Positions 1-5,961 of a stretch of 7,643 nucleotides of DNA are shown piece by piece. A program made the translations under genes and the position numbers. Below the pieces are notes generated by a model. The model was not told the DNA's origin, did no database searches, and worked only from the letters and a program-made list of their open reading frames with translations. The DNA lies in the NCBI GenBank assembly GCA_022508735.1, contig JAFLUQ010000016.1, positions 1,915 to 9,557 on the forward strand, read 5' to 3'. Within the stretch, counting starts at the first letter, position 1, and every line of letters begins with the position of its first letter. The DNA comes from Oscillospiraceae bacterium (GTDB lineage Bacteria; Bacillota; Clostridia; UMGS1883).

Positions 1-561
1 TATACGTCTAAAAGCGGCGGCAGCAGAGTCTCCTCCTCCACCAAGGTAACTCAAACCCGGGATCACACACTGTATGCCCACTGGTCCCGCGACGACGACT
101 CCTCCGGCGACATTATCGTAACCTTCAACCCCAACGGCGGCACAGTTAAAACGGACGAAAAAAAGGTAACAGAGGGCAAGACCTATGGAACTCTGCCCAC
201 CCCCACCCGCTCCGGCTAAGACTTTGACGGTTGGTATACGTTGAAAAGCGGCGGCAGCAAGGTCACCTCATCCACCAAGGTAACTCAAAGCAAGGATCAC
301 GCCCTGTATGCCCACTGGTCCCGCGATGTAGATACCTCCACTTCCTGCACTGTGACCTTCGATGCCAACGGCGGCAGCGTAAAAACAAACAGCAAAAAAG
401 TGACAAAGGGCGAGTTATATGGCACCCTGCCTACTCCCGTTCGTGACGGATACGACTTTGACGGCTGGCACACATCGAAAAGCGGCGGCAGCTGGATAAC
501 TTCCACCACTACGGTCGCCCAGACACAGGATCACACCCTGTATGCTCACTGGAGCCGCGAT
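1..561 (+). repeat. Tandem B-repeat units, 234-bp period (partial copy plus two full copies)
   Basis: The same coding text recurs exactly 234 bases (78 codons) apart: 'aaaagcggcggcagc' occurs at 10, 244 and 478, and 'VTF..NGG' codons occur at 118 and 352. The partial unit is 1-93 and the full units are about 94-327 and 328-561, each ending in HWSRD. Each unit is an InlB/Listeria-Bacteroides B-repeat (about 70 residues) plus a 7-8 residue linker. Close similarity at the DNA level suggests recent duplication, so copy number may vary between strains. Confidence 0.85.
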
Positions 562-1131
562 GATGAGGACTATAATGTATCCTACACTGAGCCTAATAAT
601 GGTATAGATCAGTTTACCGACCTGGACGACGGCGCGTTTTATCTGAAGCCGGTGGAGTGGGCTGTCAACGAGGGTATCACCTCCGGCATCTCCAACAACA
701 CCTTCGGCACAGACGAGCCCTGCACCCGCGCCCAGATCGTGACCTTCCTGTGGCGCGCTGCCGGCAGCCCTGAAATAAGAAGCGTCAATCCCTTTGACGA
801 CGTTAACCGGAACGACTATTACTACGATGCAGTATTATGGGCTGTGGAGCAGGGTATCACCTCCGGCACCTCCGACGATACCTTCAGCCCCGATATGCCC
901 TGCACCCGCGCTCAGGCCGTTTCCTTCCTCTACCGTGAAAAGGATTCTCCCTCGGTCAGAGGGACCAACAGCTTTATTGATCTGACACCCGGCGCTTACT
1001 ATGCGGATGCGGTTCAGTGGTCCGTGAATAACGGCGTGACCGCCGGCACCGGCGACAATACCTTCAGCCCTGATCAGGACTGCACCCGTGCCGAGATCGT
1101 GACCTTTATGTATCGGAGCCGTAAAAAATAA
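241..1131 (+). CDS. Downstream open segment of the interrupted SLH protein (gene-caller start, probably not a true start)
   Basis: After the TAA at 217-219 the same frame stays open for 296 codons from the first possible start, a TTG at 241. This segment carries the end of one B-repeat, a full B-repeat and all three SLH domains. I see no Shine-Dalgarno sequence in the bases before 241. The TTG also falls in the middle of a conserved repeat, at a position that is TCT or TCG (Ser) in the sister copies. So this is not a natural start; the segment is the 3' part of the larger gene. It is listed because automatic annotation is likely to report it as an SLH/InlB B-repeat protein. Confidence 0.5.
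   Translation: MKSGGSKVTSSTKVTQSKDHALYAHWSRDVDTSTSCTVTFDANGGSVKTNSKKVTKGELYGTLPTPVRDGYDFDGWHTSKSGGSWITSTTTVAQTQDHTLYAHWSRDDEDYNVSYTEPNNGIDQFTDLDDGAFYLKPVEWAVNEGITSGISNNTFGTDEPCTRAQIVTFLWRAAGSPEIRSVNPFDDVNRNDYYYDAVLWAVEQGITSGTSDDTFSPDMPCTRAQAVSFLYREKDSPSVRGTNSFIDLTPGAYYADAVQWSVNNGVTAGTGDNTFSPDQDCTRAEIVTFMYRSRKK
613..1122 (+). other. Three SLH (S-layer homology) domains, 180-bp period
   Basis: The domains start with Phe at 613, 793 and 973, exactly 60 codons apart. Each reads F-x-D-(L/V)... (Y/F)Y..AV.W.V..GIT.GT....F.PD..CTRA(Q/E)(I/A)V(T/S)F(L/M)(W/Y)R. The 'CTRA' box that replaces the canonical ITRAE lies at 721, 901 and 1081. Three SLH domains in a row are the usual number needed to bind pyruvylated secondary cell-wall polymer. 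The last domain ends three codons before the stop, which places the anchor at the extreme C-terminus. Confidence 0.92.
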
Positions 1132-1157
1132 ACGTAGCTTCTGAAAAAATAAAACTC

Positions 1158-1200
1158 GGGGCCGGGACAAACGATCGTTTAAATCGCTTGTCCCGGCCCC
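1158..1200 (+). terminator. Intrinsic terminator of the SLH gene
   Basis: A perfect 13-bp GC-rich stem pairs 1158-1170 with 1188-1200. After one mismatch it continues with a 4-bp inner stem (1172-1175 with 1183-1186). It begins 27 bases after the SLH stop codon. The + side is followed by TTGTGTTT, a modest U-tract. The minus side is followed by a better one (the A-rich 1143-1154), so it may also block antisense transcription. Confidence 0.8.
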
Positions 1201-1235
1201 TTGTGTTTCCATCTCAGTGCCTGTTCCTGCGGCTA

Positions 1236-1264
1236 TTGACAAATTTGCAATGATATAATATAAT
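1236..1264 (+). promoter_or_regulatory. Consensus sigma-A promoter of the unknown gene
   Basis: TTGACA at 1236-1241 and TATAAT at 1259-1264 are both perfect matches, with the optimal 17-bp spacer. A second overlapping TATAAT at 1254-1259 is only 12 bp from the -35 box and so is badly placed. Transcription should start near 1271, giving a leader of about 26 bases with no visible operator or riboswitch. It would drive only the gene at 1297. Confidence 0.85.
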
Positions 1265-1284
1265 AGCCTTAACAAACACTTACC

Positions 1285-1290
1285 GGAGGA
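1285..1290 (+). promoter_or_regulatory. Ribosome binding site GGAGGA that fixes the ATG at 1297
   Basis: GGAGGA lies six bases before the ATG at 1297, a near-ideal Shine-Dalgarno site. Together with the promoter it makes this start secure. Confidence 0.85.
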
Positions 1291-1296
1291 AGAGCT

Positions 1297-2214
1297 ATGG
1301 AATCGTTAAAAAATCTATTTAACAAAAAGGCTGAAGCTAATGCAGGCAATTCGGAATATGAGGTTCATACCGATATATTGAAGAGCGACCATATCGCCTG
1401 CGATAAAGACAGAGGCCGCATCAGTGATAAATACGCTTACGAGCTTTTTGAGCTTGAAAGCGTGTCTTGGGACTATATAGATTCAATATGCTTAGACGTC
1501 AGAGACGGCAAGCCGTATCTGGAGCATTCTCAGCAGCGTAACAGGGGCGCGGCATATTACACTGTAACCGACTATTCTCCGATCACCTATGATGAATTAA
1601 AACGCTATGCCCAAAAAAAGGGATATTATGAGACTTACTGTGATATAAACGAAAGCAATTGGAAAAAGTTCATCCCGGCCGAAAAGCTTAAGGGCGAACC
1701 ATCCAACAGGAAGCATATACCGCTGTGTCACTGCGACACCTCCGGCATATTTGATATAGACGAGTTTTATTTCTCTCAGCTCGGAAATCTTTCGAGCAAC
1801 ATAACCTATCTCAGACGATGCGACACCGGCTATCGTGTTTTTTACGTGTTCAATGAGAGCTATAGCTTCGTCTCGGATTTTTTTAATGAATTCACAAAAA
1901 CAGAGGAGCAGATCAGGGAACTTCTTGAAGGCAAACATATTCCGACTTATTCGGCCTTCGACAGGCTCCTCAGCGATAAGGAGCTTCAGTATATCACCTA
2001 TCTATTTAAAAACATCGATGAAATCAACAAAAGCCTGCCAAAACAGACGTTCATGGTATATAAGGATATACGCGGCAACATAATTAAATATACCGTATAT
2101 AAAACAGTAAAGGGCAAGAAAATTTCTTGCCCGACAAGTAAATACTCTTTGATTCAGGAAGCCTTGGCTCACATCGCCCGCTACGGAAGCATTTTTTCAA
2201 GGGAATGTGAATGA
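1297..2214 (+). CDS. Hypothetical protein, 305 aa, not recognised
   Basis: The protein is complete, starting at an ATG behind GGAGGA and ending at TGA 2212-2214. I do not recognise the family. It has no signal peptide and no hydrophobic stretch long enough for a membrane helix, so it is probably soluble and cytoplasmic. It is rich in Tyr, Phe, Lys and Asp/Glu and has eight cysteines (35, 65, 115, 144, 146, 175, 278, 304). The C-H-C cluster at 144-146 (PLCHCD) is the only hint of a metal or redox site, and it is weak. Charged, probably helical stretches occur around 199-213 and 222-246. Codon and base use is clearly AT-richer (many ATA, TTA, AAA, TAT) than the GC-rich operon to the right. This fits accessory or transferred DNA. 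It is a single-gene unit with its own consensus promoter, ending at the structured element at 2218-2316, convergent with nrnA. No function is assigned. Confidence 0.85.
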   Translation: MESLKNLFNKKAEANAGNSEYEVHTDILKSDHIACDKDRGRISDKYAYELFELESVSWDYIDSICLDVRDGKPYLEHSQQRNRGAAYYTVTDYSPITYDELKRYAQKKGYYETYCDINESNWKKFIPAEKLKGEPSNRKHIPLCHCDTSGIFDIDEFYFSQLGNLSSNITYLRRCDTGYRVFYVFNESYSFVSDFFNEFTKTEEQIRELLEGKHIPTYSAFDRLLSDKELQYITYLFKNIDEINKSLPKQTFMVYKDIRGNIIKYTVYKTVKGKKISCPTSKYSLIQEALAHIARYGSIFSRECE

Positions 2215-2217
2215 ACA

Positions 2218-2265
2218 CAAAAAAGCAAATTAGCCGCCCTCCTACCCCTGGGTTGCGGCTAATTT
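2218..2265 (-). terminator. Intrinsic terminator of the nusA-nrnA operon
   Basis: An 11-bp perfect stem pairs 2255-2265 with 2227-2237 around a 17-nt loop. On the minus strand it is followed after two bases by a run of six T (positions 2224-2219). It lies about 110 bases past the nrnA stop. The same stem sits 12 bases after the stop of the convergent + strand gene but has only a weak T-tail (AATTTAAGCTGTTTC) in that direction. Confidence 0.75.
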
Positions 2266-2308
2266 AAGCTGTTTCACAGGGGCAGCCGTACAGCTGGACC
2301 CTTGCTAC
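2218..2308 (-). ncRNA. Candidate small structured RNA with complementary hairpin loops (strand uncertain)
   Basis: On the minus strand a TTGACT box (2343-2338) and a TATTAA box (2320-2315) are 17 bp apart, which predicts a start near 2308. From there to the T6 terminator is about 90 bases of dense structure. Hairpin B pairs 2290-2295 with 2267-2272 around a 17-nt loop. Hairpin A is the terminator stem 2227-2237/2255-2265, also with a 17-nt loop. The two loops contain CCCCTG and CAGGGG (2277-2282 and 2245-2250), perfect 6-bp partners that could kiss. A short closing pairing AGCAA/TTGCT (2224-2228 with 2302-2306) competes with the last two pairs of hairpin A. I match it to no known RNA family. 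It could instead be only the operon's 3' untranslated region, or act in the + orientation, where T7 at 2310-2316 follows it. The structure is seen in the sequence; the RNA gene is inferred. Confidence 0.35.
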
Positions 2309-2314
2309 ATTTTT

Positions 2315-2343
2315 TTAATACAACAAATTTTAAATAAAGTCAA
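2315..2343 (-). promoter_or_regulatory. Possible minus-strand promoter for the small RNA
   Basis: TTGACT (2343-2338), a 17-bp spacer and TATTAA (2320-2315) match the sigma-A consensus at 5/6 and 4/6 positions. The predicted start falls at the edge of the structured element. The surroundings are AT-rich, so a chance match is possible. Confidence 0.3.
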
Positions 2344-2375
2344 TATTTTTTCAAAGAAAGATTTTAAAACTTCCA

Positions 2376-3332
2376 TCACAGCAGCTTCTCAAGCTCTGCC
2401 ACCACCGCGGCCACAGCCGCCTTCATGTCACTGCCCTGAATGGTGCAGCCCGCGGCGCGCATATGCCCGCCGCCGCCGAAGTGCACGGCTACAGGCTGAA
2501 TATTATATTCACCCTTGCTTCGCAGGTTCACGCGTATCTCGTCGGGAGTGCGCTGAGTGAAAAACGCGCTCATCACAACACCGTCTATCTCCCTCGGCAG
2601 CGAGGCGAGTGACTCGGTGTCGTTTTTTGTTGCGTTGTATTTCTTATAAGTATCGCCGGTAATATAGCTGACGCCTATCTTGCCGCCGCCGTATAGCTCA
2701 AGAGCGGAAATAGCCTCGCCCTGAAGCTTCAGCTCCTTGAAGCTTTTGCGGCTGTAGAGCATATCGCTTAAGGCAGCACAGTCCGCCCCAAGCTCCATAA
2801 GCTCGGCGGCGATGCGCATAGTGTGGGGCGTTGTAGCGCCGTACTTGAACGATCCTGTGTCAGCTGAAATCGCACAGTACAGATATTCCGCCGTGCACTT
2901 GTCTATCTCTATCCCGGCGCTTTTTAAGAGGTCGAACATTATCTCCCCGGTAGCGGGGGCGGCGGAATCTATATAGCTGATCCGGGCAAAGCTGCCGTCA
3001 CCGATGTGGTGATCGATGCAGGCGGTGTCGCTGTGATTAGTGAAGGCCTCGGCCATGCGCCCCACTCTGCCGGCGTCGCCCACGTCCACCGAGCAGAGGC
3101 AGGCATAACCCTCAAAGCTCTCATATAACTTTACTCCCGTCTCACGGAAGGAAAGGTACGGCGAAAGCGGCTCGTCGCTGAATATATCGCATTTAACTCC
3201 GTTTTTTCTCAGCACCTCCCGAAGAGCCAATGAGCTCCCAAGGCAGTCCCAGTCGGGATTTACGTGCATGAGCAGAGCCACGCTTCTACGCGAAAGCAGG
3301 TGGCTCAGCACTGCGGTGTCAATCTTCTTCAT
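2376..3332 (-). CDS. nrnA: NrnA-type DHH/DHHA1 phosphoesterase (nanoRNase / pAp or cyclic-dinucleotide phosphodiesterase)
   Basis: This 318-residue cytoplasmic enzyme is predicted to use Mn2+ to hydrolyse short oligoribonucleotides, pAp or linear/cyclic dinucleotides; the sequence does not tell which. DHH-domain motifs are present: H23-x-N-P-D27-W-D29-xx-GS, V-D83-V-G, the D107-H-H109 signature, and A-D158-T-G. The DHHA1 substrate-binding motif GGGGH is at 286-290. Length is normal for the family. The start at 3332 is set by GGAGG six bases upstream (3343-3339) inside rbfA. The gene overlaps the rbfA stop by 14 bases, so translation is probably coupled. In Firmicutes this gene commonly follows rbfA. 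Here it is the last gene of the operon and is followed by the terminator near 2240 rather than by truB. The tryptophan in NPDWD, usually a small residue, is unusual, but all expected metal ligands are kept. Confidence 0.93.
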   Translation of the reverse strand: MKKIDTAVLSHLLSRRSVALLMHVNPDWDCLGSSLALREVLRKNGVKCDIFSDEPLSPYLSFRETGVKLYESFEGYACLCSVDVGDAGRVGRMAEAFTNHSDTACIDHHIGDGSFARISYIDSAAPATGEIMFDLLKSAGIEIDKCTAEYLYCAISADTGSFKYGATTPHTMRIAAELMELGADCAALSDMLYSRKSFKELKLQGEAISALELYGGGKIGVSYITGDTYKKYNATKNDTESLASLPREIDGVVMSAFFTQRTPDEIRVNLRSKGEYNIQPVAVHFGGGGHMRAAGCTIQGSDMKAAVAAVVAELEKLL

Positions 3333-3699
3333 TGGTTTCCTCCACTTGCGACCCGGGCTTAATCACCCGATGCAGCAGCTCGTTTATATATGCGCCGTGC
3401 TCAATGGAATTATCGGCTTCAAAGCTGAATTCCGGCGTGGTGCGCAGCTGAACGCGGCTGCCGATCTCACGGCGGATATAGCCCGCCGCGCTCTCAAGCC
3501 CCTTTATGGCCTCACGCTTGGTATCCTCATCGCCCATAACGCTGATATAAGCCTTTGCATAGCGCAGGTCGCCCGTCACGCTGACGGCCACAACACTGGT
3601 CATGAGCGGTATGCGCGGATCCTTGAGATTACGGATTATATCGCTCAGCTCTTTTTTTATTTGCTCCGATATTCGGTCGGTGCGCTTAAATTTTGCCAT
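3319..3699 (-). CDS. rbfA: Ribosome-binding factor A
   Basis: RbfA is a small KH-fold protein that binds the free 30S subunit near the 5' end helix of 16S rRNA and is needed for late 30S maturation, especially in the cold. The 126-residue product has the family pattern throughout. It has R6-x-D-R-I with basic helices at the N-terminus, K26-DPRI-30, then the strand pair around VTGDLRYAKAYISV (41-54). The helix SAAGYIRREIG (70-80) carries the Ala-rich kink seen instead of GxxG, and RTTPEFSFEADNSIEHGAYINELL (86-109) follows. The acidic tail (118-126) overlaps the nrnA start region. The ATG at 3699 directly abuts the infB stop TAA (3702-3700) with no gap and only a weak purine-rich site ahead, so expression probably depends on ribosomes finishing infB. 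Confidence 0.97.
   Translation of the reverse strand: MAKFKRTDRISEQIKKELSDIIRNLKDPRIPLMTSVVAVSVTGDLRYAKAYISVMGDEDTKREAIKGLESAAGYIRREIGSRVQLRTTPEFSFEADNSIEHGAYINELLHRVIKPGSQVEETNEED
3339..3343 (-). promoter_or_regulatory. Ribosome binding site GGAGG of nrnA
   Basis: GGAGG lies six bases before the ATG at 3332, inside the last codons of rbfA. It supports the 14-base overlap of the two genes over a later start. Confidence 0.8.
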
Positions 3700-5961
3700 T
3701 TATCTTTTCACTTCTTCCATAACGAAGCACTCTACGGTGTCGTTCTCCTTGATATCGTTGAACTTCTCAAAGGCCATACCGCACTCGTAGCCGGAGGCCA
3801 CCTCGCGGGCATCGTCCTTGAAGCGCTTGAGGGAGCTCAGAGTGCCCTCGTGAATAACTATACCGTCGCGCACGATACGCACGCTGCAATTGCGCTGGAT
3901 CTTGCCGTCGGTCACGTATGCGCCGGCGATAGTGCCCACGCCGCTGACCTTGAAGGTCTGGCGAATTTCGGCATGGCCGATCACGTTCTCGCGGAAGGTG
4001 GGCGCAAGCATACCCTTCATAGCGGCCTCGATCTCCTCGATGGCCTCATAAATCACGCGGTACATACGCATATCTACCTTATTAAGCTCGGCGGCAGCAC
4101 GGGCGCCCGCGTCTGGACGCACATTAAAGCCGACGATAATTGCATTGCTGGCGGAGGCGAGGGTCACGTCGCTCTCGGTTATAGCGCCAACGCCGCCGTG
4201 AATAACTCTCACCTTAACCTCGTCGTTACTGAGCTTTTCAAGGCTCTGGCGCACGGCCTCCACGCTGCCCTGCACGTCAGCCTTGACGATTATGCCGAGC
4301 TCCTTGGTGTCGCTCTCCTTCAGGTGATCGAACAGGTTTTCAAGAGTTACGGCCTGACCTGTCACCTTCTGGCTCTCGGCGCGCTGCTTGATCTTGCGGT
4401 CCTCAACTACGGCGCGGGCGGCTCTCTCGTCGTCCACCGCATAGAACAGGTCTCCGCCCTCGGGCACCTCGCCGAGGCCCACTATTTCAACAGGGGTTGA
4501 AGGTGTGGCGCTCTTTACGCGGCGGCCGTTTTCATCGACCATTGCGCGAACGCGGCCCACAGCCGTGCCGGCCACAACTATATCGCCCACCTTGAGCGTG
4601 CCGTTCTGCACAAGAACGGTGGCCACGGGGCCGCGGCCCTTGTCGAGCTTGGCCTCAACGACCGTACCCTTGGCCTTGCGGTTGGGGTTGGCCTTAAGCT
4701 CCTTCATCTCGGCGGTGAGGATGACCATCTCGAGAAGACCCTCTATATTCTGCTTCTGCTTGGCGCTGACCTCCACGCAGATAACGTCACCGCCCCACTC
4801 CTCAGGCACGAGGCCGTGCTCGGTGAGCTCCTGCTTTACTCGGTCGGGATTAGCGCCCTCTTTATCTATTTTGTTAATGGCAACAATAATGCTTACGTTG
4901 GCCGCCTTGGCGTGGTTGATGGCTTCCACGGTCTGCGGCATGATGCCGTCGTCGGCCGCCACAACAAGGATGGCAATATCCGTCACCTGTGCTCCGCGGG
5001 CACGCATGGCCGTGAAGGCCTCATGGCCGGGAGTGTCGAGGAAGGCGATGGGGCTGCCGTTTATGTTTACCATGTAAGCGCCGATGTGCTGGGTGATGCC
5101 GCCGGCCTCGGTAGCGATAACGTTGGTGGAGCGTATGGCGTCAAGCAGGCTGGTCTTGCCGTGGTCAACGTGGCCCATAACAACAACAACGGGAGGACGG
5201 GGCACAAGGTCCTTCTCCTCGTCGGGCACATCCTTAAAGAGCTTTTCCTCGGCTGATACGATGATCTCGCGCTCAACCTCGGCGCCCATCTCCTCAGCCA
5301 CAAGAGAGGCCGTGTCAAAGTCTATGGTGTCGGTCACAGCCGCCATGATGCCGAGAACTATCAGCTTCTTTATTATTTCCGCAGGGCTGGCTTTCATACG
5401 TGCGGCCAGCTCGCCAACGGAAATTTCATCGGGAATGAGCACATGTATTTTTTCCTGCTTGACCTTCTTTACGTTCTGACGGATCTCCTCACGGGGAGCG
5501 TTCTTACGTCCGCCGCCGCGGTTATTGTTGTTCTTCTTCTTTATCTTCTGCTTATTGGTCACACTGTCTTTGATCTCGGGAGCAAGGGCCTCGGCCTTTT
5601 CCTTGGCGAGCTGCTTTTCCATGTCAATGCTGCTGGTGCGGGTATCCACATGGCGCTGCTTGCGCTGGGGAGCCTCGTGCTGCTCCACCGGCTTTTCTTC
5701 AGCCTCAGCCTTCGGAGCCTTCTTTTTCTCCTCCTTGGGCTTTTCCTCCTCTTTGGGGCGGTTATTTGCCACATACTCCTCGATAGTGGTGCCGTCGTCA
5801 AACTTCTTAGTGTAGAAGTCCAGAATTATGTCCATATCCTCCGGCTCAAGATTGCTCTGGGAATTCTTGCTCTTTCCCGTCTGCTCCAGAAGCATGGCGG
5901 TGATCTCCTTAGAGGCCACATTTATGGCTTTAGAGAGTGCGCTGACTTTCATTTTATTCAT
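3700..5961 (-). CDS. infB: Translation initiation factor IF-2
   Basis: IF2 is the GTPase that places fMet-tRNA on the 30S P site and drives subunit joining. With the start chosen here it has 753 residues. An IF2 N-terminal domain (about 4-50, MKVSALSKAINVASKEI) comes first. A highly charged Lys/Glu linker (about 66-125) and a basic KKKNNNNRGGGRK stretch (about 141-152) follow, then a second IF2_N domain (172-228). The G domain carries G1 GHVDHGKTS (263-271), G2 GGITQHIGAY (near 287), G3 DTPGH (309-313), G4 NKID (363-366) and G5 SAK (399-401). Domains II (about 430-520), III and the fMet-tRNA-binding C2 (about 656-751, with GYECG) complete it. ATG 5961 is preferred because AAAGGA lies 11 bases upstream and ATGAATAA overlaps the ylxQ stop by 8 bases. 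ATG 5952, ATG 5973 and TTG 5997 are alternatives. The order ylxQ-infB-rbfA is the classical arrangement. Confidence 0.97.
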   Translation of the reverse strand: MNKMKVSALSKAINVASKEITAMLLEQTGKSKNSQSNLEPEDMDIILDFYTKKFDDGTTIEEYVANNRPKEEEKPKEEKKKAPKAEAEEKPVEQHEAPQRKQRHVDTRTSSIDMEKQLAKEKAEALAPEIKDSVTNKQKIKKKNNNNRGGGRKNAPREEIRQNVKKVKQEKIHVLIPDEISVGELAARMKASPAEIIKKLIVLGIMAAVTDTIDFDTASLVAEEMGAEVEREIIVSAEEKLFKDVPDEEKDLVPRPPVVVVMGHVDHGKTSLLDAIRSTNVIATEAGGITQHIGAYMVNINGSPIAFLDTPGHEAFTAMRARGAQVTDIAILVVAADDGIMPQTVEAINHAKAANVSIIVAINKIDKEGANPDRVKQELTEHGLVPEEWGGDVICVEVSAKQKQNIEGLLEMVILTAEMKELKANPNRKAKGTVVEAKLDKGRGPVATVLVQNGTLKVGDIVVAGTAVGRVRAMVDENGRRVKSATPSTPVEIVGLGEVPEGGDLFYAVDDERAARAVVEDRKIKQRAESQKVTGQAVTLENLFDHLKESDTKELGIIVKADVQGSVEAVRQSLEKLSNDEVKVRVIHGGVGAITESDVTLASASNAIIVGFNVRPDAGARAAAELNKVDMRMYRVIYEAIEEIEAAMKGMLAPTFRENVIGHAEIRQTFKVSGVGTIAGAYVTDGKIQRNCSVRIVRDGIVIHEGTLSSLKRFKDDAREVASGYECGMAFEKFNDIKENDTVECFVMEEVKR

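Larger units (their letters stand above)
1..1131 (+). pseudogene. Surface protein with InlB B-repeats and three C-terminal SLH domains, interrupted by an in-frame TAA; 5' end outside window
   Basis: The frame is open from base 1 to the TAA at 1129-1131 except for one TAA at 217-219. Homology runs straight through that stop: the interrupted repeat reads ...PTRSG-stop-DFDGW, while the next copy reads ...PVRDGYDFDGW. The protein has about two and a half InlB-type B-repeats (VTFxxNGGxV... GYDFDGW... HTLYAHWSRD), a short acidic linker (about 562-612), then three SLH domains. In the family the SLH domains bind secondary cell-wall polymer and hold the protein on the cell surface, and the B-repeats form extended beta-rich stalks of adhesin-like proteins. 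The signal peptide and any N-terminal domain lie left of the window. As sequenced, the product would lose its SLH anchor, and any product restarted downstream would have no export signal. So it is probably a recent pseudogene. A base-calling error or stop readthrough would make it intact. The bound target is unknown. Confidence 0.75.

Noticed and set aside
217..219. Reassigned TAA codon (alternative genetic code)
   Set aside because: TAA, TAG and TGA all end well-conserved genes in the window, and the homologous Tyr codon in the sister repeat is an ordinary TAC.
1..561. CRISPR-like or non-coding tandem repeat
   Set aside because: The 234-bp period keeps the reading frame and encodes a known protein repeat, with no short repeat-spacer structure.
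1254..1259. First TATAAT as the -10 box
   Set aside because: It is only 12 bp from TTGACA. The overlapping second TATAAT at 1259-1264 has the proper 17-bp spacing.
835..1275. 146-codon minus-strand open frame opposite the SLH domains
   Set aside because: It covers the SLH repeats, the terminator and the promoter of the next gene. It is an artefact of the repeated coding sequence on the other strand.
2218..2316. Transposon end or attachment site
   Set aside because: I found no target-site duplication, transposase, integrase or tRNA nearby. The inverted repeats are better explained as RNA hairpins with U-tracts.
3268..4500. 410-codon open frame on the + strand across nrnA, rbfA and infB
   Set aside because: It is antisense to three certain genes. 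Its His/Ala/Leu-rich translation is what the reverse complement of biased GC-rich codons gives, and it has no homology pattern.
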